Notes: generated from the sequence alone by a model not told the origin. A stretch of 64,000 nucleotides of DNA from Coriobacteriaceae bacterium (GCA_019421015.1 JAHZGC010000022.1:1-64000), one strand, 5' to 3'; shown: positions 51,587 to 60,070, numbered from the stretch's first letter. Program-made: numbers and translations.

Positions 51587-51964
51587 TTAGAAAAGACCCG
51601 CTATCTCTTCGGCCGTGAGAACCTTACCCTGCGACACGGCCTTCCCGTTCACGAGCAGAGCCGGTGTCGTCATGATACCCGCCTCGGCGATTGCCGCAGG
51701 GTCGGTAACGTATTGTACGCTCACCGCCTTGCTCGCCGTGCCAGCCGCCGCGAGCGCATGCTCGTGCAGCTGATGGCAACGCTTGCAGCCCGGACCAAGG
51801 ACGGTAAGCATAATCGCATCCACTCCGGGCGCATCGCAGACACCTCCGCAATCGCACGCCACAGCAGCGTCCTCGCTCTCAGGCACTTCCACTATCTCCA
51901 TATCGCAGCAGCAGCCAGTCTTCTCCTTGCCTTCCTTGCTGAACATCTTTGCGAACAGTCCCAT
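51587..51964 (-). CDS. Thioredoxin-like protein with Cys-rich N-terminus
   Basis: 125 residues. Residues about 50-125 are a glutaredoxin-like TM0996/MTH895-type domain with active-site CKRC (Cys60, Cys63) and cis-proline MTTPALLVNGK. Before it is a cysteine-rich tail (CCC at 18-20, CDCGGVC at 37-43) able to bind metal. Such proteins accompany DUF318 permeases. It lies between arsR and the 52017 permease. Likely hands metalloid or reducing equivalents to the permease (inference). Confidence 0.85.
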   Translation of the reverse strand: MGLFAKMFSKEGKEKTGCCCDMEIVEVPESEDAAVACDCGGVCDAPGVDAIMLTVLGPGCKRCHQLHEHALAAAGTASKAVSVQYVTDPAAIAEAGIMTTPALLVNGKAVSQGKVLTAEEIAGLF

Positions 51965-52016
51965 CTCTGCATCCTTTCTCTAATGGGTCTTCCATTGCTA
52001 TCGAGGTTTCATGCCA

Positions 52017-52961
52017 CTAGGGCATGACGATCGCGAACGCGAAACCTGTGCCTATGGACACCAGTAGAATGCACAAAACGAACGTCACCACCATCGGCTT
52101 CTTGAATATACTGTTCAGAAGTGAAACCTCGGGGATGGAGCACCCCGCCCCGCCTAGGATGAGCGCGATGACGATACCCGATGACACGCCCTTCTCCATG
52201 AGGATTCCCGCGATTGGGATCATTGTCTCCACGCGAATGTACATAGGTATGCCAATCACGGCGGCAAGCGGAATAGCCCAGAGGTTGTCTGCGCCGGCAA
52301 AGTTCTCGAGGAGCTCGGTAGGCACGAACCCGTAGATGAAGGCACCGATGCCTGCGCCGAGAAGCAGCCAGCCAACAACTCCTTTGAACAGCCCGACGGC
52401 GTCCTTGAGGGCAAATTTGCAGGCCTGAGCCTGCTTCTGCCAAAATGTACCTTTCAGGTTCTCCCATGTTGCTTCATCACCCCCGCAGCATCCACCCTTG
52501 ATTGCAACGTTCTTGATGTACCGCGAGAAACCCAGCACATCGAGCACAAGTCCTGCGCATACCGCGAACGCAAAGGTGATGACGGCGTAGACGACCGTGG
52601 GCACGGGACCGAAGAACACGAGCAGCAGCGCGATTATCGCAGGGTTGAGAATCGGCGAGGTCATCAGAAAAGAAATGGCCCCCGAGAATGGCGCACCGCT
52701 CTTGAAGAGACCCACCAGAACGGGAATCGTGGAGCACGAGCAGAACGGAGTAACTGCACCGAGCGCAGCGCCCAGAATCGCGTTGGTCACCTTGTGCGGG
52801 CGCGACAAGATGCGCTTGATACGATCCTTCGACACCCACACCTGGAGCAGGGCCACGAAGAAGCTTATAGCAATGAAGAGCAGGAACAGCTCTCCGAACA
52901 GGTAGACGAATGTGCCCAGAACGTTGAGCAGGTTCTCTACAGTGAATAAACTATCGAGCAT
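52017..52961 (-). CDS. DUF318/ArsP-type permease
   Basis: 314 residues, eight membrane helices. The conserved TPFCSCSTIPVLVGLFKSGAPF motif with paired cysteines, then TSPILNP, marks the ArsP/DUF318 permeases that export organoarsenicals or related metal(loid)s. Start ATG 52961 with AAGGAGATACT. A short Cys-Cys-Gly-Gly loop (NVAIKGGCCGGDEATWENL) may be an extra metal site. Second permease of the cluster. Confidence 0.9.
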   Translation of the reverse strand: MLDSLFTVENLLNVLGTFVYLFGELFLLFIAISFFVALLQVWVSKDRIKRILSRPHKVTNAILGAALGAVTPFCSCSTIPVLVGLFKSGAPFSGAISFLMTSPILNPAIIALLLVFFGPVPTVVYAVITFAFAVCAGLVLDVLGFSRYIKNVAIKGGCCGGDEATWENLKGTFWQKQAQACKFALKDAVGLFKGVVGWLLLGAGIGAFIYGFVPTELLENFAGADNLWAIPLAAVIGIPMYIRVETMIPIAGILMEKGVSSGIVIALILGGAGCSIPEVSLLNSIFKKPMVVTFVLCILLVSIGTGFAFAIVMP

Positions 52962-52993
52962 AGTATCTCCTTGGAAGCCACATAGTGGTCTCG

Positions 52994-53998
52994 CTATACA
53001 AACAACGGCTGCAGCCAGTTGAACACGTAGCCACTCACGATCATGCCGACTAGGCAGATCCCAACGAACGTGGCAAGTAGCTTTGGCTTCACCACGCGCG
53101 AGAGCATGGTGAGCGACGGGATGGAGAGCACCGTGACGCTCATCATGAAGGCGAGGATGGTGCCGAGGCCCACGCCCTTTTGGAACAGCGCCTCGGCGAT
53201 AGGGATGGTCCCGAAGATGTCCGCATAGATGGGCGCCCCAATGAGCGTGGCGAGCACGACCGCAAAGGGGTTGCCGTCGCCGAGCACGGCCTCGATGACG
53301 TCCTGGGGAATCCAGTTATGGATGAGCGCGCCCACCGCCACGCCGATGAGGATGAACGGGAAGACTTTGCGGAAGGTCTCACCCGTCTGGCCGAGCGCAT
53401 AGGATACACGCTCCCTCCTCGTCATGGTCTGCACCTGCGCCGCATCGACCGCCTCACCGCGCACGAAATCGGCAACTTGGTCGGCCATGTTCAGGCGCTG
53501 GATGATGGAACCACCTGCGACCGCGATCACAAGCCCGACGACTGTGTAGATCAGGGCGACGTGGGGACCAAAGATGCTCATGATGAGGATGATGGAGGCA
53601 ATGTCCACCATGGGCGACGATATGAGGAACGAGAAGGTCACGCCGAGCGGCAGACCCGCCCGCATGAATGCGATGAACAGCGGGATGGAGGAGCATGCGC
53701 AAAACGGCGTCACTGTACCGAGGAGCGCCCCTGCGATGTTGCCGCCGATGCCTTTGAAGCGCCCGAGGATGCGCTTGCTGCGCTCGGGCGGAAAATAGCT
53801 CTGGATATAGCCGATGATGAAGATCATGACGCAGAGCAGGATGACAATCTTGATCGTGTCGTATATGAAGAAGTGCAGCGTGCCACCCCACCGGGAAGAG
53901 GCGTCCACCCCAAACGCACCAACAAGGGCCGCCACCAGGTCGGAGAGCCACTGCATCTTTAGAACCTGGTCCATGAGGAGGGATCCGAAGGCTTCCAT
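52994..53998 (-). CDS. Second DUF318/ArsP-type permease
   Basis: 334 residues from ATG 53998 (GGGAG at good spacing; a second ATG 12 bp upstream is weaker). Same family as the 52017 gene with TPFCACSSIPLFIAFMRAGLPLG and SSPMVD. Eight helices; the central loop is charged. First gene after the promoter at 54039-54066, so it leads the ars-like operon. The presence of two different permeases suggests two substrates or a heteromeric exporter (inference). Confidence 0.9.
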   Translation of the reverse strand: MEAFGSLLMDQVLKMQWLSDLVAALVGAFGVDASSRWGGTLHFFIYDTIKIVILLCVMIFIIGYIQSYFPPERSKRILGRFKGIGGNIAGALLGTVTPFCACSSIPLFIAFMRAGLPLGVTFSFLISSPMVDIASIILIMSIFGPHVALIYTVVGLVIAVAGGSIIQRLNMADQVADFVRGEAVDAAQVQTMTRRERVSYALGQTGETFRKVFPFILIGVAVGALIHNWIPQDVIEAVLGDGNPFAVVLATLIGAPIYADIFGTIPIAEALFQKGVGLGTILAFMMSVTVLSIPSLTMLSRVVKPKLLATFVGICLVGMIVSGYVFNWLQPLFV

Positions 53999-54008
53999 AT
54001 GCGCTCCC

Positions 54009-54032
54009 ATACATTCACGAATATCGATGTAT
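54009..54032 (-). promoter_or_regulatory. Probable ArsR operator
   Basis: ATACAT-N12-ATGTAT is a perfect 6-bp inverted repeat with the AT-rich centre ACGAATATCG, located between the -10 of the promoter and the first permease start. This is typical placement for an ArsR repressor. Confidence 0.6.
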
Positions 54033-54038
54033 TGGAAA

Positions 54039-54066
54039 AGTATATAGTCATATTTGGATGTGTCAA
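54039..54066 (-). promoter_or_regulatory. Strong sigma-70-type promoter of the ars-like operon
   Basis: On the minus strand: consensus TTGACA (54061-54066), 16-bp spacer, TATACT (54039-54044). Confidence 0.8.
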
Positions 54067-54195
54067 TATTTATTTACACTCCTCCCGCACGACATTATTC
54101 TGGGGTCGATGTGCCGAGATAAGAGGGACGTCCAAGCGGTTGGCACTTCAGGGCGACAGAGGGTAGTATGGAGAACCACCCAAATAGGAGGACCT

Positions 54196-54549
54196 ATGAA
54201 CGAACAGCGCAAACGGGAACTGAAGGAAGAGTACCGCGCCAGCCGCCCACCCATGGGCGTGCTGTCGTTTTGCTGCGTACCCACGGGAGAGAGCTTTCTT
54301 CTGGCGTCGCGCAACATTGCCGCCGACACCAACAGTGTGACCTTCAAGCTCAACTCGGGCTACCACCCCAACCGGCATCTGCTCGAGCTGTGGCAGCGTT
54401 ACGGCGAGGAGAACTTCAAAGTCGAGGTGGTAGAGACCCTCGACTACCGCGACGCGTCGAACGACCCCACCGACTACAAGGACGAGCTGGACCAGCTGCG
54501 CGACCTGTGTCTTGAGCGGGACAAGAATAGCTCACTTTTGTGGAGGTAA
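54196..54549 (+). CDS. Small GIY-YIG-like nuclease family protein
   Basis: 117 residues from ATG 54196 behind TAGGAGGACCT. The pattern GVLSFCCVPTGESFLLASRNIAADTNSVTFKLNSGYHPNRHLLELWQRYGEENF matches the short Firmicutes/Actinobacteria GIY-YIG proteins of unknown function, though the first motif is degenerate (GVL for GIY) and no catalytic Tyr-Ile-Gly is kept. Probably inactive as a nuclease or diverged. Single gene. Confidence 0.7.
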   Translation: MNEQRKRELKEEYRASRPPMGVLSFCCVPTGESFLLASRNIAADTNSVTFKLNSGYHPNRHLLELWQRYGEENFKVEVVETLDYRDASNDPTDYKDELDQLRDLCLERDKNSSLLWR

Positions 54550-54961
54550 CCACGGCACCTATGGCTTGAGGCTGCTTGCCTTGCAATGCTTGCTTAGCGT
54601 AGGCCGGGATTTGGCTTGGGACCGGGGTTGAGCTCGGCTATGTATGTATAGCACGCCTGGAAGGCGATTTGCAGTGTTGGGGCTTCTACGTGGCAAAAAA
54701 CGACGGATATGAACGACTTACTGTTTTGATATATTGAGGGATGACCGGCCTTTCCTGGGGTTTTCTGTTTCGCACCGAGAAAACGGTCGAGTGAAACCCC
54801 GTAGGAACCCCTATGAGCAGCAAAACGGTCGTTCACACCCGTCGATTTTTGCCAGCCAAACGCCCCCAACGCTGAAAACAGGTTGTTCCAACGACACCTA
54901 AATGCTAACTTTGATATAAATGCCTCCATCGACCGGCCCAAGTCCCGCAGAAAGGAACGCC
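54550..54961. other. Gene-free intergenic stretch with inverted-repeat element
   Basis: About 410 bp with no supported gene. Its only clear structure is the 164-bp inverted-repeat element at 54691-54854 (own entry). The flanks show ordinary composition and no terminator. Confidence 0.6.
54691..54854. repeat. 164-bp inverted-repeat element (MITE-like)
   Basis: The ends are inverted repeats of about 34 bp. The left begins TGGCAAAAAACGACGGATAT then GAACGAC...GTTTTG; the right, read on the minus strand, begins TGGCAAAAATCGACGGGTGT then GAACGACCGTTTTG. Inside, another GACCGTTTT copy and GGGGTTTTC / GTGAAACCCC can pair. No transposase. Unrelated in sequence to the 105-bp repeat family. Confidence 0.75.
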
Positions 54962-55432
54962 ATGGCTGCAGAAGTACTCGGACGCCTCATGGCCCGCGAC
55001 GGCTCGGGGCTGTGGGAGGTAACGCACGCCGGCATCCACGTGAACGGAAAGCTGTGGCGCTTTACCGAACGCTCCTCTGTGGTGTGCGCCATCACGCCGG
55101 GCCGCACCGAGACGCACGCTGAGCTGGTGGAGGACCCCGATGATGGCTTCGGCGCCTTGGCAGCCCTGGCGGTGTACCAGGAGACGGGCAGCCTGAGCGA
55201 CGCCGGCCTGGCGGCATGGGCGCTCGGGGGCCCCACGGTGCGTACGCAAACGCGCACCCAGGAGTTCGTCGGCAGCATTCGGCTGTCCATCAACGGGCTC
55301 AGCCGTCCCCGCGACCGCAACTGCTCGCTGTGCTATCGGGAGGACGGCCTCCAGGTGCAGGCCGACGCGGTACAGGCGTTCGCCGACGCGGTGCTCGCTG
55401 CCATCAACGATTTCCGCTCCCGGTGGGGGTAG
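54962..55432 (+). CDS. Hypothetical protein
   Basis: 156 residues from ATG 54962 behind AGAAAGGAACGCC. Mixed alpha/beta, soluble, no signal peptide. I see no catalytic motif: LMARDGSGLWEVTHAGIHVNGKLWRFT at the start, a Cys pair in NCSLCYRED, and a helical C-terminus. Family not recognised. Convergent with the MATE gene, 12 bp apart. Confidence 0.65.
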   Translation: MAAEVLGRLMARDGSGLWEVTHAGIHVNGKLWRFTERSSVVCAITPGRTETHAELVEDPDDGFGALAALAVYQETGSLSDAGLAAWALGGPTVRTQTRTQEFVGSIRLSINGLSRPRDRNCSLCYREDGLQVQADAVQAFADAVLAAINDFRSRWG

Positions 55433-55444
55433 GACGAAACGCGA

Positions 55445-56821
55445 TTAGTCAAAGCAACCGGTGGGCCCGCTCTTGCGTCGACGAGATGAAGGCGCACCCA
55501 CATACCCGTAGCGCTTGCCCAGCCTCACCATGAACAGGGCCGTCACCGTCACCGACGCCAGCTCGGCCAGGTTGATGGACGCCCATATGCCCGACGCGCC
55601 CAGAAGCAGCGGCAGCGTGATAATCGCGCCCACCTCGAACACGAGCGTGCGCAAGAACGATATGGCCGCGGACACCGTGCCGTTGCCGAGCGAGGTAAAG
55701 AACGACGACCCGTAGATAGAGAATCCCATGAGCAGGAAGGCAAAGGAGTAGATGCGGAACGCCCCCACCGTGAGGTCGGTCAGGCCCGCGTCGTACCCGA
55801 CGAACGCAACGGCGATCGGCCGCGCGAACGCTTGGGCCAGGACGAACATCGCAATGCCCGAGAAGCCGACGAACAAAAGGCCCTTCTTCAGCAGGGAACA
55901 CATCTCGCATGTATTCTTGGCCCCAAACTGGTAGCTCATCAGCGGGGCCGAGCCCATGGAGTAGCCCATGAACACCGCCGCGAAGATCATCACGACGTAC
56001 ATGATCACCCCGTAGGCCGCGACGCCCTCCTCGCCGAGATAGCGCATGAGCTGCAGGTTGTAGAGCACCGCCACGAGCGAGGCTGCCACGTTCGACATCA
56101 TCTCCGACGAGCCGTTCAAACAGGCGCGCCCCAGCACGCGCGGCTCGAAGGCGCACGGACCCAGCCGCAGGAAGCTACCGTTGTTCCGGGAGAAGTAGAC
56201 AAGGCCGGCCGCCCCGCCGATGCACTGGCTAACGTTGGTGGCAAGGGCGGCCCCCTCCAGCCCCCAGCCAAGAACGCCGACCAGCAGCGCGTCGAGCAGG
56301 ATGTTTGCAATTCCGGCGCCGAGGATGACGAAGAAGCCGGTCTGGGGCTTGCCCGCCGCCACAAAGAAGCTCTGGAACACATACTGGAGCACGAAGAAGG
56401 GCAGCGTCAGCATCATCATCCGGCCGTAGGTGACGCTGTCGGCGAGCATCGAACCCTGGGCACCCATGGCCTGCGCCGCGGCCGGGATAAGGGCGAACCC
56501 ACACGCCGCCAGGATCACTCCCACCGTGGCGGCCGTATAGACCAACAGGGAGAAGTGACGCCGCGCAGAGCGCTCGTCACCTTCCCCGCGCTCCTTGCTG
56601 ACCAGGGCCGACCCGCCGGTGCCGATCATGAACCCGACGGCGGCCAGTATGGTGGCCACGGGCATTATGAAGTTCACGGCGGCCAGCGCCGTCTTCCCGG
56701 CGAAGTTCGACACAAAGAAGCCGTCGACGATGCCGTAGATGGACGTGAATATCATCATGGCGATGGATGGCAGCACGTATTTGAGCAGCCGCGGCCAGGT
56801 GAGATGTTGCGACATGTCCAT
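55445..56821 (-). CDS. MATE-family multidrug/Na+ efflux protein
   Basis: 458 residues from ATG 56821 behind AGGAGGTCTCGCCC; the longer frame upstream is Arg/Ser-rich shadow. Twelve membrane helices; MATE features FVSNFAGKTALAAVNFIMPVATI and GIANILLDALLVGVLGWGLEGAALATNVSQ. Likely exports cationic drugs or metabolites. The MarR-type regulator lies 109 bp upstream on the same strand, so it is the probable target of that repressor. Confidence 0.92.
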   Translation of the reverse strand: MDMSQHLTWPRLLKYVLPSIAMMIFTSIYGIVDGFFVSNFAGKTALAAVNFIMPVATILAAVGFMIGTGGSALVSKERGEGDERSARRHFSLLVYTAATVGVILAACGFALIPAAAQAMGAQGSMLADSVTYGRMMMLTLPFFVLQYVFQSFFVAAGKPQTGFFVILGAGIANILLDALLVGVLGWGLEGAALATNVSQCIGGAAGLVYFSRNNGSFLRLGPCAFEPRVLGRACLNGSSEMMSNVAASLVAVLYNLQLMRYLGEEGVAAYGVIMYVVMIFAAVFMGYSMGSAPLMSYQFGAKNTCEMCSLLKKGLLFVGFSGIAMFVLAQAFARPIAVAFVGYDAGLTDLTVGAFRIYSFAFLLMGFSIYGSSFFTSLGNGTVSAAISFLRTLVFEVGAIITLPLLLGASGIWASINLAELASVTVTALFMVRLGKRYGYVGAPSSRRRKSGPTGCFD

Positions 56822-56930
56822 GGGCGAGACCTCCTGGTAGGCGGGTTTTGGGCCAGGCTGACGCCGGCCCCGGGCGATTCGGGACCTGACCGTGCAGGGT
56901 ATGTGAGACTGGGTTCGGACTACGGGCGCT

Positions 56931-57422
56931 TTAGCAGCGCTTTGACGGCCTCTCGTCGACAAGACCGAACGCAACAAACGAGTCCTTGAGCTGGGCGACG
57001 TAACTGCCGAGCGTGTCGACGATGGCGCGACGACGTTCCTCGTCAAAGGCCGAGAGCGCGGCACGCTCCGCCTCCATTACCGGGGCCACGTCCTCTTCCA
57101 CCCGGCTTCTGCCGCGCTCGGTGAGGCAAAGGCGGCTCTCGCGCCCATCAATGGGCTCTTCTGCAACCAACCCCTCCTCCCTGAGTTTCTTGGCCGTGTA
57201 GCTCACCGTCTGCTTCGGGATGTAGGCCTGGTCGCTCAGCTGCTTCTGCGACAGGCTCCCGCACTGGTAGAGCGCATAGAGAATGCTGAAGGCGTTGCTC
57301 GACAGGCTCCGCTTGCTTGCGGCTGCGTGGTAGAGCTCGTTCATCTGCTCAAACAGACGGTTGATGGCGCTAATCCCATCGGCGATCGCATCCGGAGAAC
57401 CTTGCGTGGCGGAATCGTTCAT
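56931..57422 (-). CDS. MarR-family transcriptional regulator
   Basis: 163 residues with the MarR winged helix (LSQKQLSDQAYIPKQTVSYTAKKLREEGLVAEEPIDGRESRLCLTERG) and long dimerisation helices. Two tandem palindromes directly upstream (57440-57480) are its probable operators. With the MATE gene it forms an inducible efflux unit: ligand binding would release the repressor and turn on efflux. Confidence 0.92.
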   Translation of the reverse strand: MNDSATQGSPDAIADGISAINRLFEQMNELYHAAASKRSLSSNAFSILYALYQCGSLSQKQLSDQAYIPKQTVSYTAKKLREEGLVAEEPIDGRESRLCLTERGRSRVEEDVAPVMEAERAALSAFDEERRRAIVDTLGSYVAQLKDSFVAFGLVDERPSKRC

Positions 57423-57439
57423 GACGCTCCCTTATATCC

Positions 57440-57480
57440 ATAGTCCAACTTGGGACTATAATAGTCTAAGATTGGACTAT
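57440..57480 (-). promoter_or_regulatory. Two tandem MarR operators
   Basis: ATAGTCCAACTTGGGACTAT (57440-57459) and ATAGTCTAAGATTGGACTAT (57461-57480) are two 20-bp palindromes one base apart, sharing ATAGTC...GACTAT ends. They lie 18 bp upstream of the MarR start. Confidence 0.85.
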
Positions 57481-57492
57481 TTGGAGGGCCTC

Positions 57493-57682
57493 ATGAATGC
57501 TCCATAGAGATTGCAGCGGCACGGGATTCTATGTCGGGGTTGTCGGAGCAGGTAGACCGTGTGATGCGATATCCCGTGGATTCCGGGGCCGACACCTTGC
57601 CGGGCATGCGCAGGGGGTCCAAAAGCCGAGGGCCGCTCGTCGAGCGAGACGGGCGCCCTCCCTGCCCTCACGCCGAGAAGCG
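57493..57682. other. Gene-free stretch, possible 4-codon ORF
   Basis: ATG-AAT-GCT-CCA-TAG on the plus strand (57493-57507) sits behind TTGGAGGGCC, downstream of the MarR operators. A 51-codon frame (57531-57686) follows but resembles nothing I know and ends in the TrmO gene. It may be a decayed divergent gene formerly controlled by MarR. Confidence 0.3.
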
Positions 57683-58150
57683 CTAGAAGTTGAACTCGGC
57701 CTCCCAGTCGAAGTCACCGCTCTCCTCGTAGGACCTGGGCCAGTGGGCGCACCACTCGGGCACCGACGGGTTCTCAACGCGGTCGACGCTCGGGGTGTAG
57801 GGCTTTAAGTCAAGCACCGGGCTTTCTGGGAACGCGTCAATGTAGTAGAGCCCGACCGTCGCCGCTGCCTCGTCCACGTAGGCTATGCCGACGCTGGACA
57901 CGGCTATGGGGTTGGGCCGCATCGGAGATCGTGTGGCGAACACGCCAAGCTCGTCCGGCCCCTTCGCGTACGGCTGCTCCTCCACGAGGGTTCCCCGGCC
58001 CTCCGTTCGGTCAAACCACCAGATGACTTGCAGGTGGCTGTACCCATCCAGGCCCCTCAGTGCAGGGGCGTACTCCGAATCCAGGGCAATTCTGAACTCG
58101 CCGTCTTCGCACTCAACTCTTCCGATGGGATGCACTTCCATCTTGCTCAT
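57683..58150 (-). CDS. tRNA (N6-threonylcarbamoyladenosine37-N6)-methyltransferase TrmO/TsaA family
   Basis: 155 residues from ATG 58150 behind GGAGGTTTCC. Beta-barrel SAM-binding TrmO (YaeB) family; the hallmark FATRSPMRPNPI and LDLKPYTPSVDRV are both present. The family methylates t6A37 in tRNA-Thr and related tRNAs. The C-terminal recognition domain of E. coli TrmO is missing, as in many short bacterial and archaeal members, so it may be a divergent subfamily. Single gene. Confidence 0.85.
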   Translation of the reverse strand: MSKMEVHPIGRVECEDGEFRIALDSEYAPALRGLDGYSHLQVIWWFDRTEGRGTLVEEQPYAKGPDELGVFATRSPMRPNPIAVSSVGIAYVDEAAATVGLYYIDAFPESPVLDLKPYTPSVDRVENPSVPEWCAHWPRSYEESGDFDWEAEFNF

Positions 58151-58577
58151 GGAAACCTCCAAACATGCTGTGGGTTACATCTCATCGAGCGCTCGATGAC
58201 CCCATCCTACAAAGTGTGGGGAACACTTCAAGCCCCTTTTTGAAAACAAGGAATATCGGAGGGAGACGCCAAGGCCGAGAACAGTCTCTTACGCGTCGCA
58301 ACGTCCATACGTGTCATGTCAAAATAGTCCCATCCTTGGGAGTATTTTGACAATCAATGGGAGCTGATATTTTGGTTTAAGGCGCGGCGTCTTAGACTCA
58401 CCGACGTCATCATGGACAAGTCACCGCATCAGCAGCCTTGCCCTCTGCCATCGTCGGGGTTACCGACCGATGAAACTCCTACCATCTAACCCTCAAAGAT
58501 TTGCATCCATCCAACGTTCGAAATGGCGAAGAGTAAAATGCTGCACATTGCAGCAAGCAAGCTAGCAAGGGAGAAGG
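58151..58577. other. Gene-free, less GC-rich stretch
   Basis: About 430 bp without a supported gene, marking the left edge of the lower-GC block that runs to the window end. Contains one perfect-armed inverted repeat (58318-58351) and no recognisable promoter for the next gene. No direct repeat that could be an attachment site was noticed. Confidence 0.5.
58318..58351. repeat. 34-bp inverted repeat
   Basis: GTCAAAATAGTCCC (58318-58331) and GGGAGTATTTTGAC (58338-58351): arms pair except one G-G position, 6-nt spacer. Operator or hairpin; it stands 227 bp before the GIY-YIG gene. Confidence 0.6.
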
Positions 58578-59396
58578 ATGATGCCAAAGAGCAGAAACAT
58601 GTCCATCCAGTTCGTTGGCGGCATTCCCGACGGCATACGCGTGTGCCGTTGTACCGGCCGTCAGCTTGTAACCATCGTCGTGCCGCGAGACCTTCTCCCT
58701 GAAGCGAAAAGGTTAGGAAACCTGCCTGAACGAGGCATCTACTACCTCCTTAAGCCGGAACGGGGCGGTATCTCCCGAGCCTATGCCGGACAGACAACAC
58801 AGGGGCTGAAGCGCCTGGACGACCACAAAGCAAACAAAGATTGGTGGGATCTGGCGGTCATGCATCTGGCCCCGCACGAAGCGCTCACCCTTGACATCGT
58901 GAACGGGCTTGAAGGCCACGCCATCAGAAGGCTCTCCGAAAGCGGATGCGATACCGCAAATGACAAGCCCAACAACATCCACGTAAATGAGTTCGACATC
59001 ACCGCCATTGAGGAGCTTTACGAGGACATCATCTTCCGTATGGAGGCGCTCGGATACGGCCTGCGACCGCCGGAGACGAAAAAACCCGAACTTCCCGTGT
59101 TCCACACCAAGAAGCATGGTATACAAGGTCGCGGCATATATGATTCCATCGCAGGCACCTTCACGCTACTTGCCGGTTGTGAGATTGACCTCTTGCACGA
59201 ACCAATCCGCCGCAACGTCAGCAACGACCTCGAGGGTCTCATCGACAAGGACGGCAAGCTCATCTCAGCAGTGGAACTCCCGTCACCTAGCGCAGCCGCC
59301 AGCGCGGTGCTAGGTGGCAACCAGAATGGCTGGACCGAATGGGTGGACGAGAATGGGAGAACACTAGATAGCATTTACAGGGGCAACGGGAAATAG
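58578..59396 (+). CDS. GIY-YIG nuclease-like protein with DUF4357 domain
   Basis: 272 residues from ATG 58578 (a second ATG at 58581 has better spacing from GGGAG). N-terminal GIY-YIG domain with GIY (53-55), YAG (69-71), Arg79, His83 and Glu in GLEGHAIRRL. The C-terminal about 95 residues are a DUF4357-type module (GTFTLLAGCEIDLL, LIDKDGKLISAVELPSPSAAASAVLGG, WVDENGRTLDSIYR). This pairing occurs in proteins of restriction/defence or mobile contexts. Codon use is less GC-biased than in the left of the window. Confidence 0.85.
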   Translation: MMPKSRNMSIQFVGGIPDGIRVCRCTGRQLVTIVVPRDLLPEAKRLGNLPERGIYYLLKPERGGISRAYAGQTTQGLKRLDDHKANKDWWDLAVMHLAPHEALTLDIVNGLEGHAIRRLSESGCDTANDKPNNIHVNEFDITAIEELYEDIIFRMEALGYGLRPPETKKPELPVFHTKKHGIQGRGIYDSIAGTFTLLAGCEIDLLHEPIRRNVSNDLEGLIDKDGKLISAVELPSPSAAASAVLGGNQNGWTEWVDENGRTLDSIYRGNGK

Positions 59397-59534
59397 ACAT
59401 CTCCAACATGGATGGAGATTTTTGCATGCAAACCCTATACAAGCATTTTTTGCAGTCACAAATCAACTAGTAGCTAAGCAATCAATATAAAACGCAAGGT
59501 AAAATGATACAAAGACATGCGATTGGAGGACAAC

Positions 59535-60032
59535 ATGGAGGGGTTGGGCCCTCAGGTCAAAAAGCCTGTAGAGAATTCCAAAGAAAGAATGACAGAAACA
59601 GAGCCCGAAGCTAACATCCCAGAAAAGAAACCGCCTGTACAATTTGTACGTGAAAAGGCCACGGTGATTTCTACCGCCGTTGCGAAAAGGGCAAATAGAG
59701 TCGTCCAATTCCTTAAGGACCACAAAGGGGCAATCGCCACCGGGGCGGTCACCGTTGTCGGAGCCATAGCCTATGTCGCTAGCGCACAAGAGAATAATCA
59801 ACTACGAGAAGAAAATGCGCAGCTGACAGCTGACAACAAGGCTCTGTTGAAAGAAAACGAAACCGAACATGCGGTCAACGACTTGCTCGCCGCCCGTGTC
59901 AATAACCTTGAAAACCTTTGCGAAGAAAAGGACGCCTACTTCAAAGAAGCAATCTCGGATGGTCTTCGTCACGGAAGCTCCCTCGCGGGAAAACACATGG
60001 CGGATAGAAGAGACTATCTCAGCGGAAAATAG
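59535..60032 (+). CDS. Single-pass membrane protein with cytoplasmic or periplasmic coiled coil
   Basis: 165 residues from ATG 59535 behind ATTGGAGGACAAC. About 65 polar residues, a single hydrophobic helix (IATGAVTVVGAIAYVA), then an about 75-residue coiled coil (QENNQLREENAQLTADNKALLKENE, RVNNLENLCEEKD). No known family. Same strand as the GIY-YIG gene, 138 bp downstream, in the low-GC block. Possible accessory factor of the neighbouring system. Confidence 0.65.
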   Translation: MEGLGPQVKKPVENSKERMTETEPEANIPEKKPPVQFVREKATVISTAVAKRANRVVQFLKDHKGAIATGAVTVVGAIAYVASAQENNQLREENAQLTADNKALLKENETEHAVNDLLAARVNNLENLCEEKDAYFKEAISDGLRHGSSLAGKHMADRRDYLSGK

Positions 60033-60049
60033 GTCCCCGCTACGTACCG

Positions 60050-60070
60050 CCCTCTGAAAACGAGAGAGGG
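60050..60070. terminator. Small hairpin between the membrane protein and helicase genes
   Basis: CCCTCT (60050-60055) pairs with AGAGGG (60065-60070), between convergent genes. No long T-run; weak terminator. Confidence 0.45.

Noticed and set aside
57531..57686. 51-codon frame between marR and trmO
   Set aside because: No ribosome site, no recognisable motif, and it runs into the TrmO gene; listed only as a possible decayed gene.
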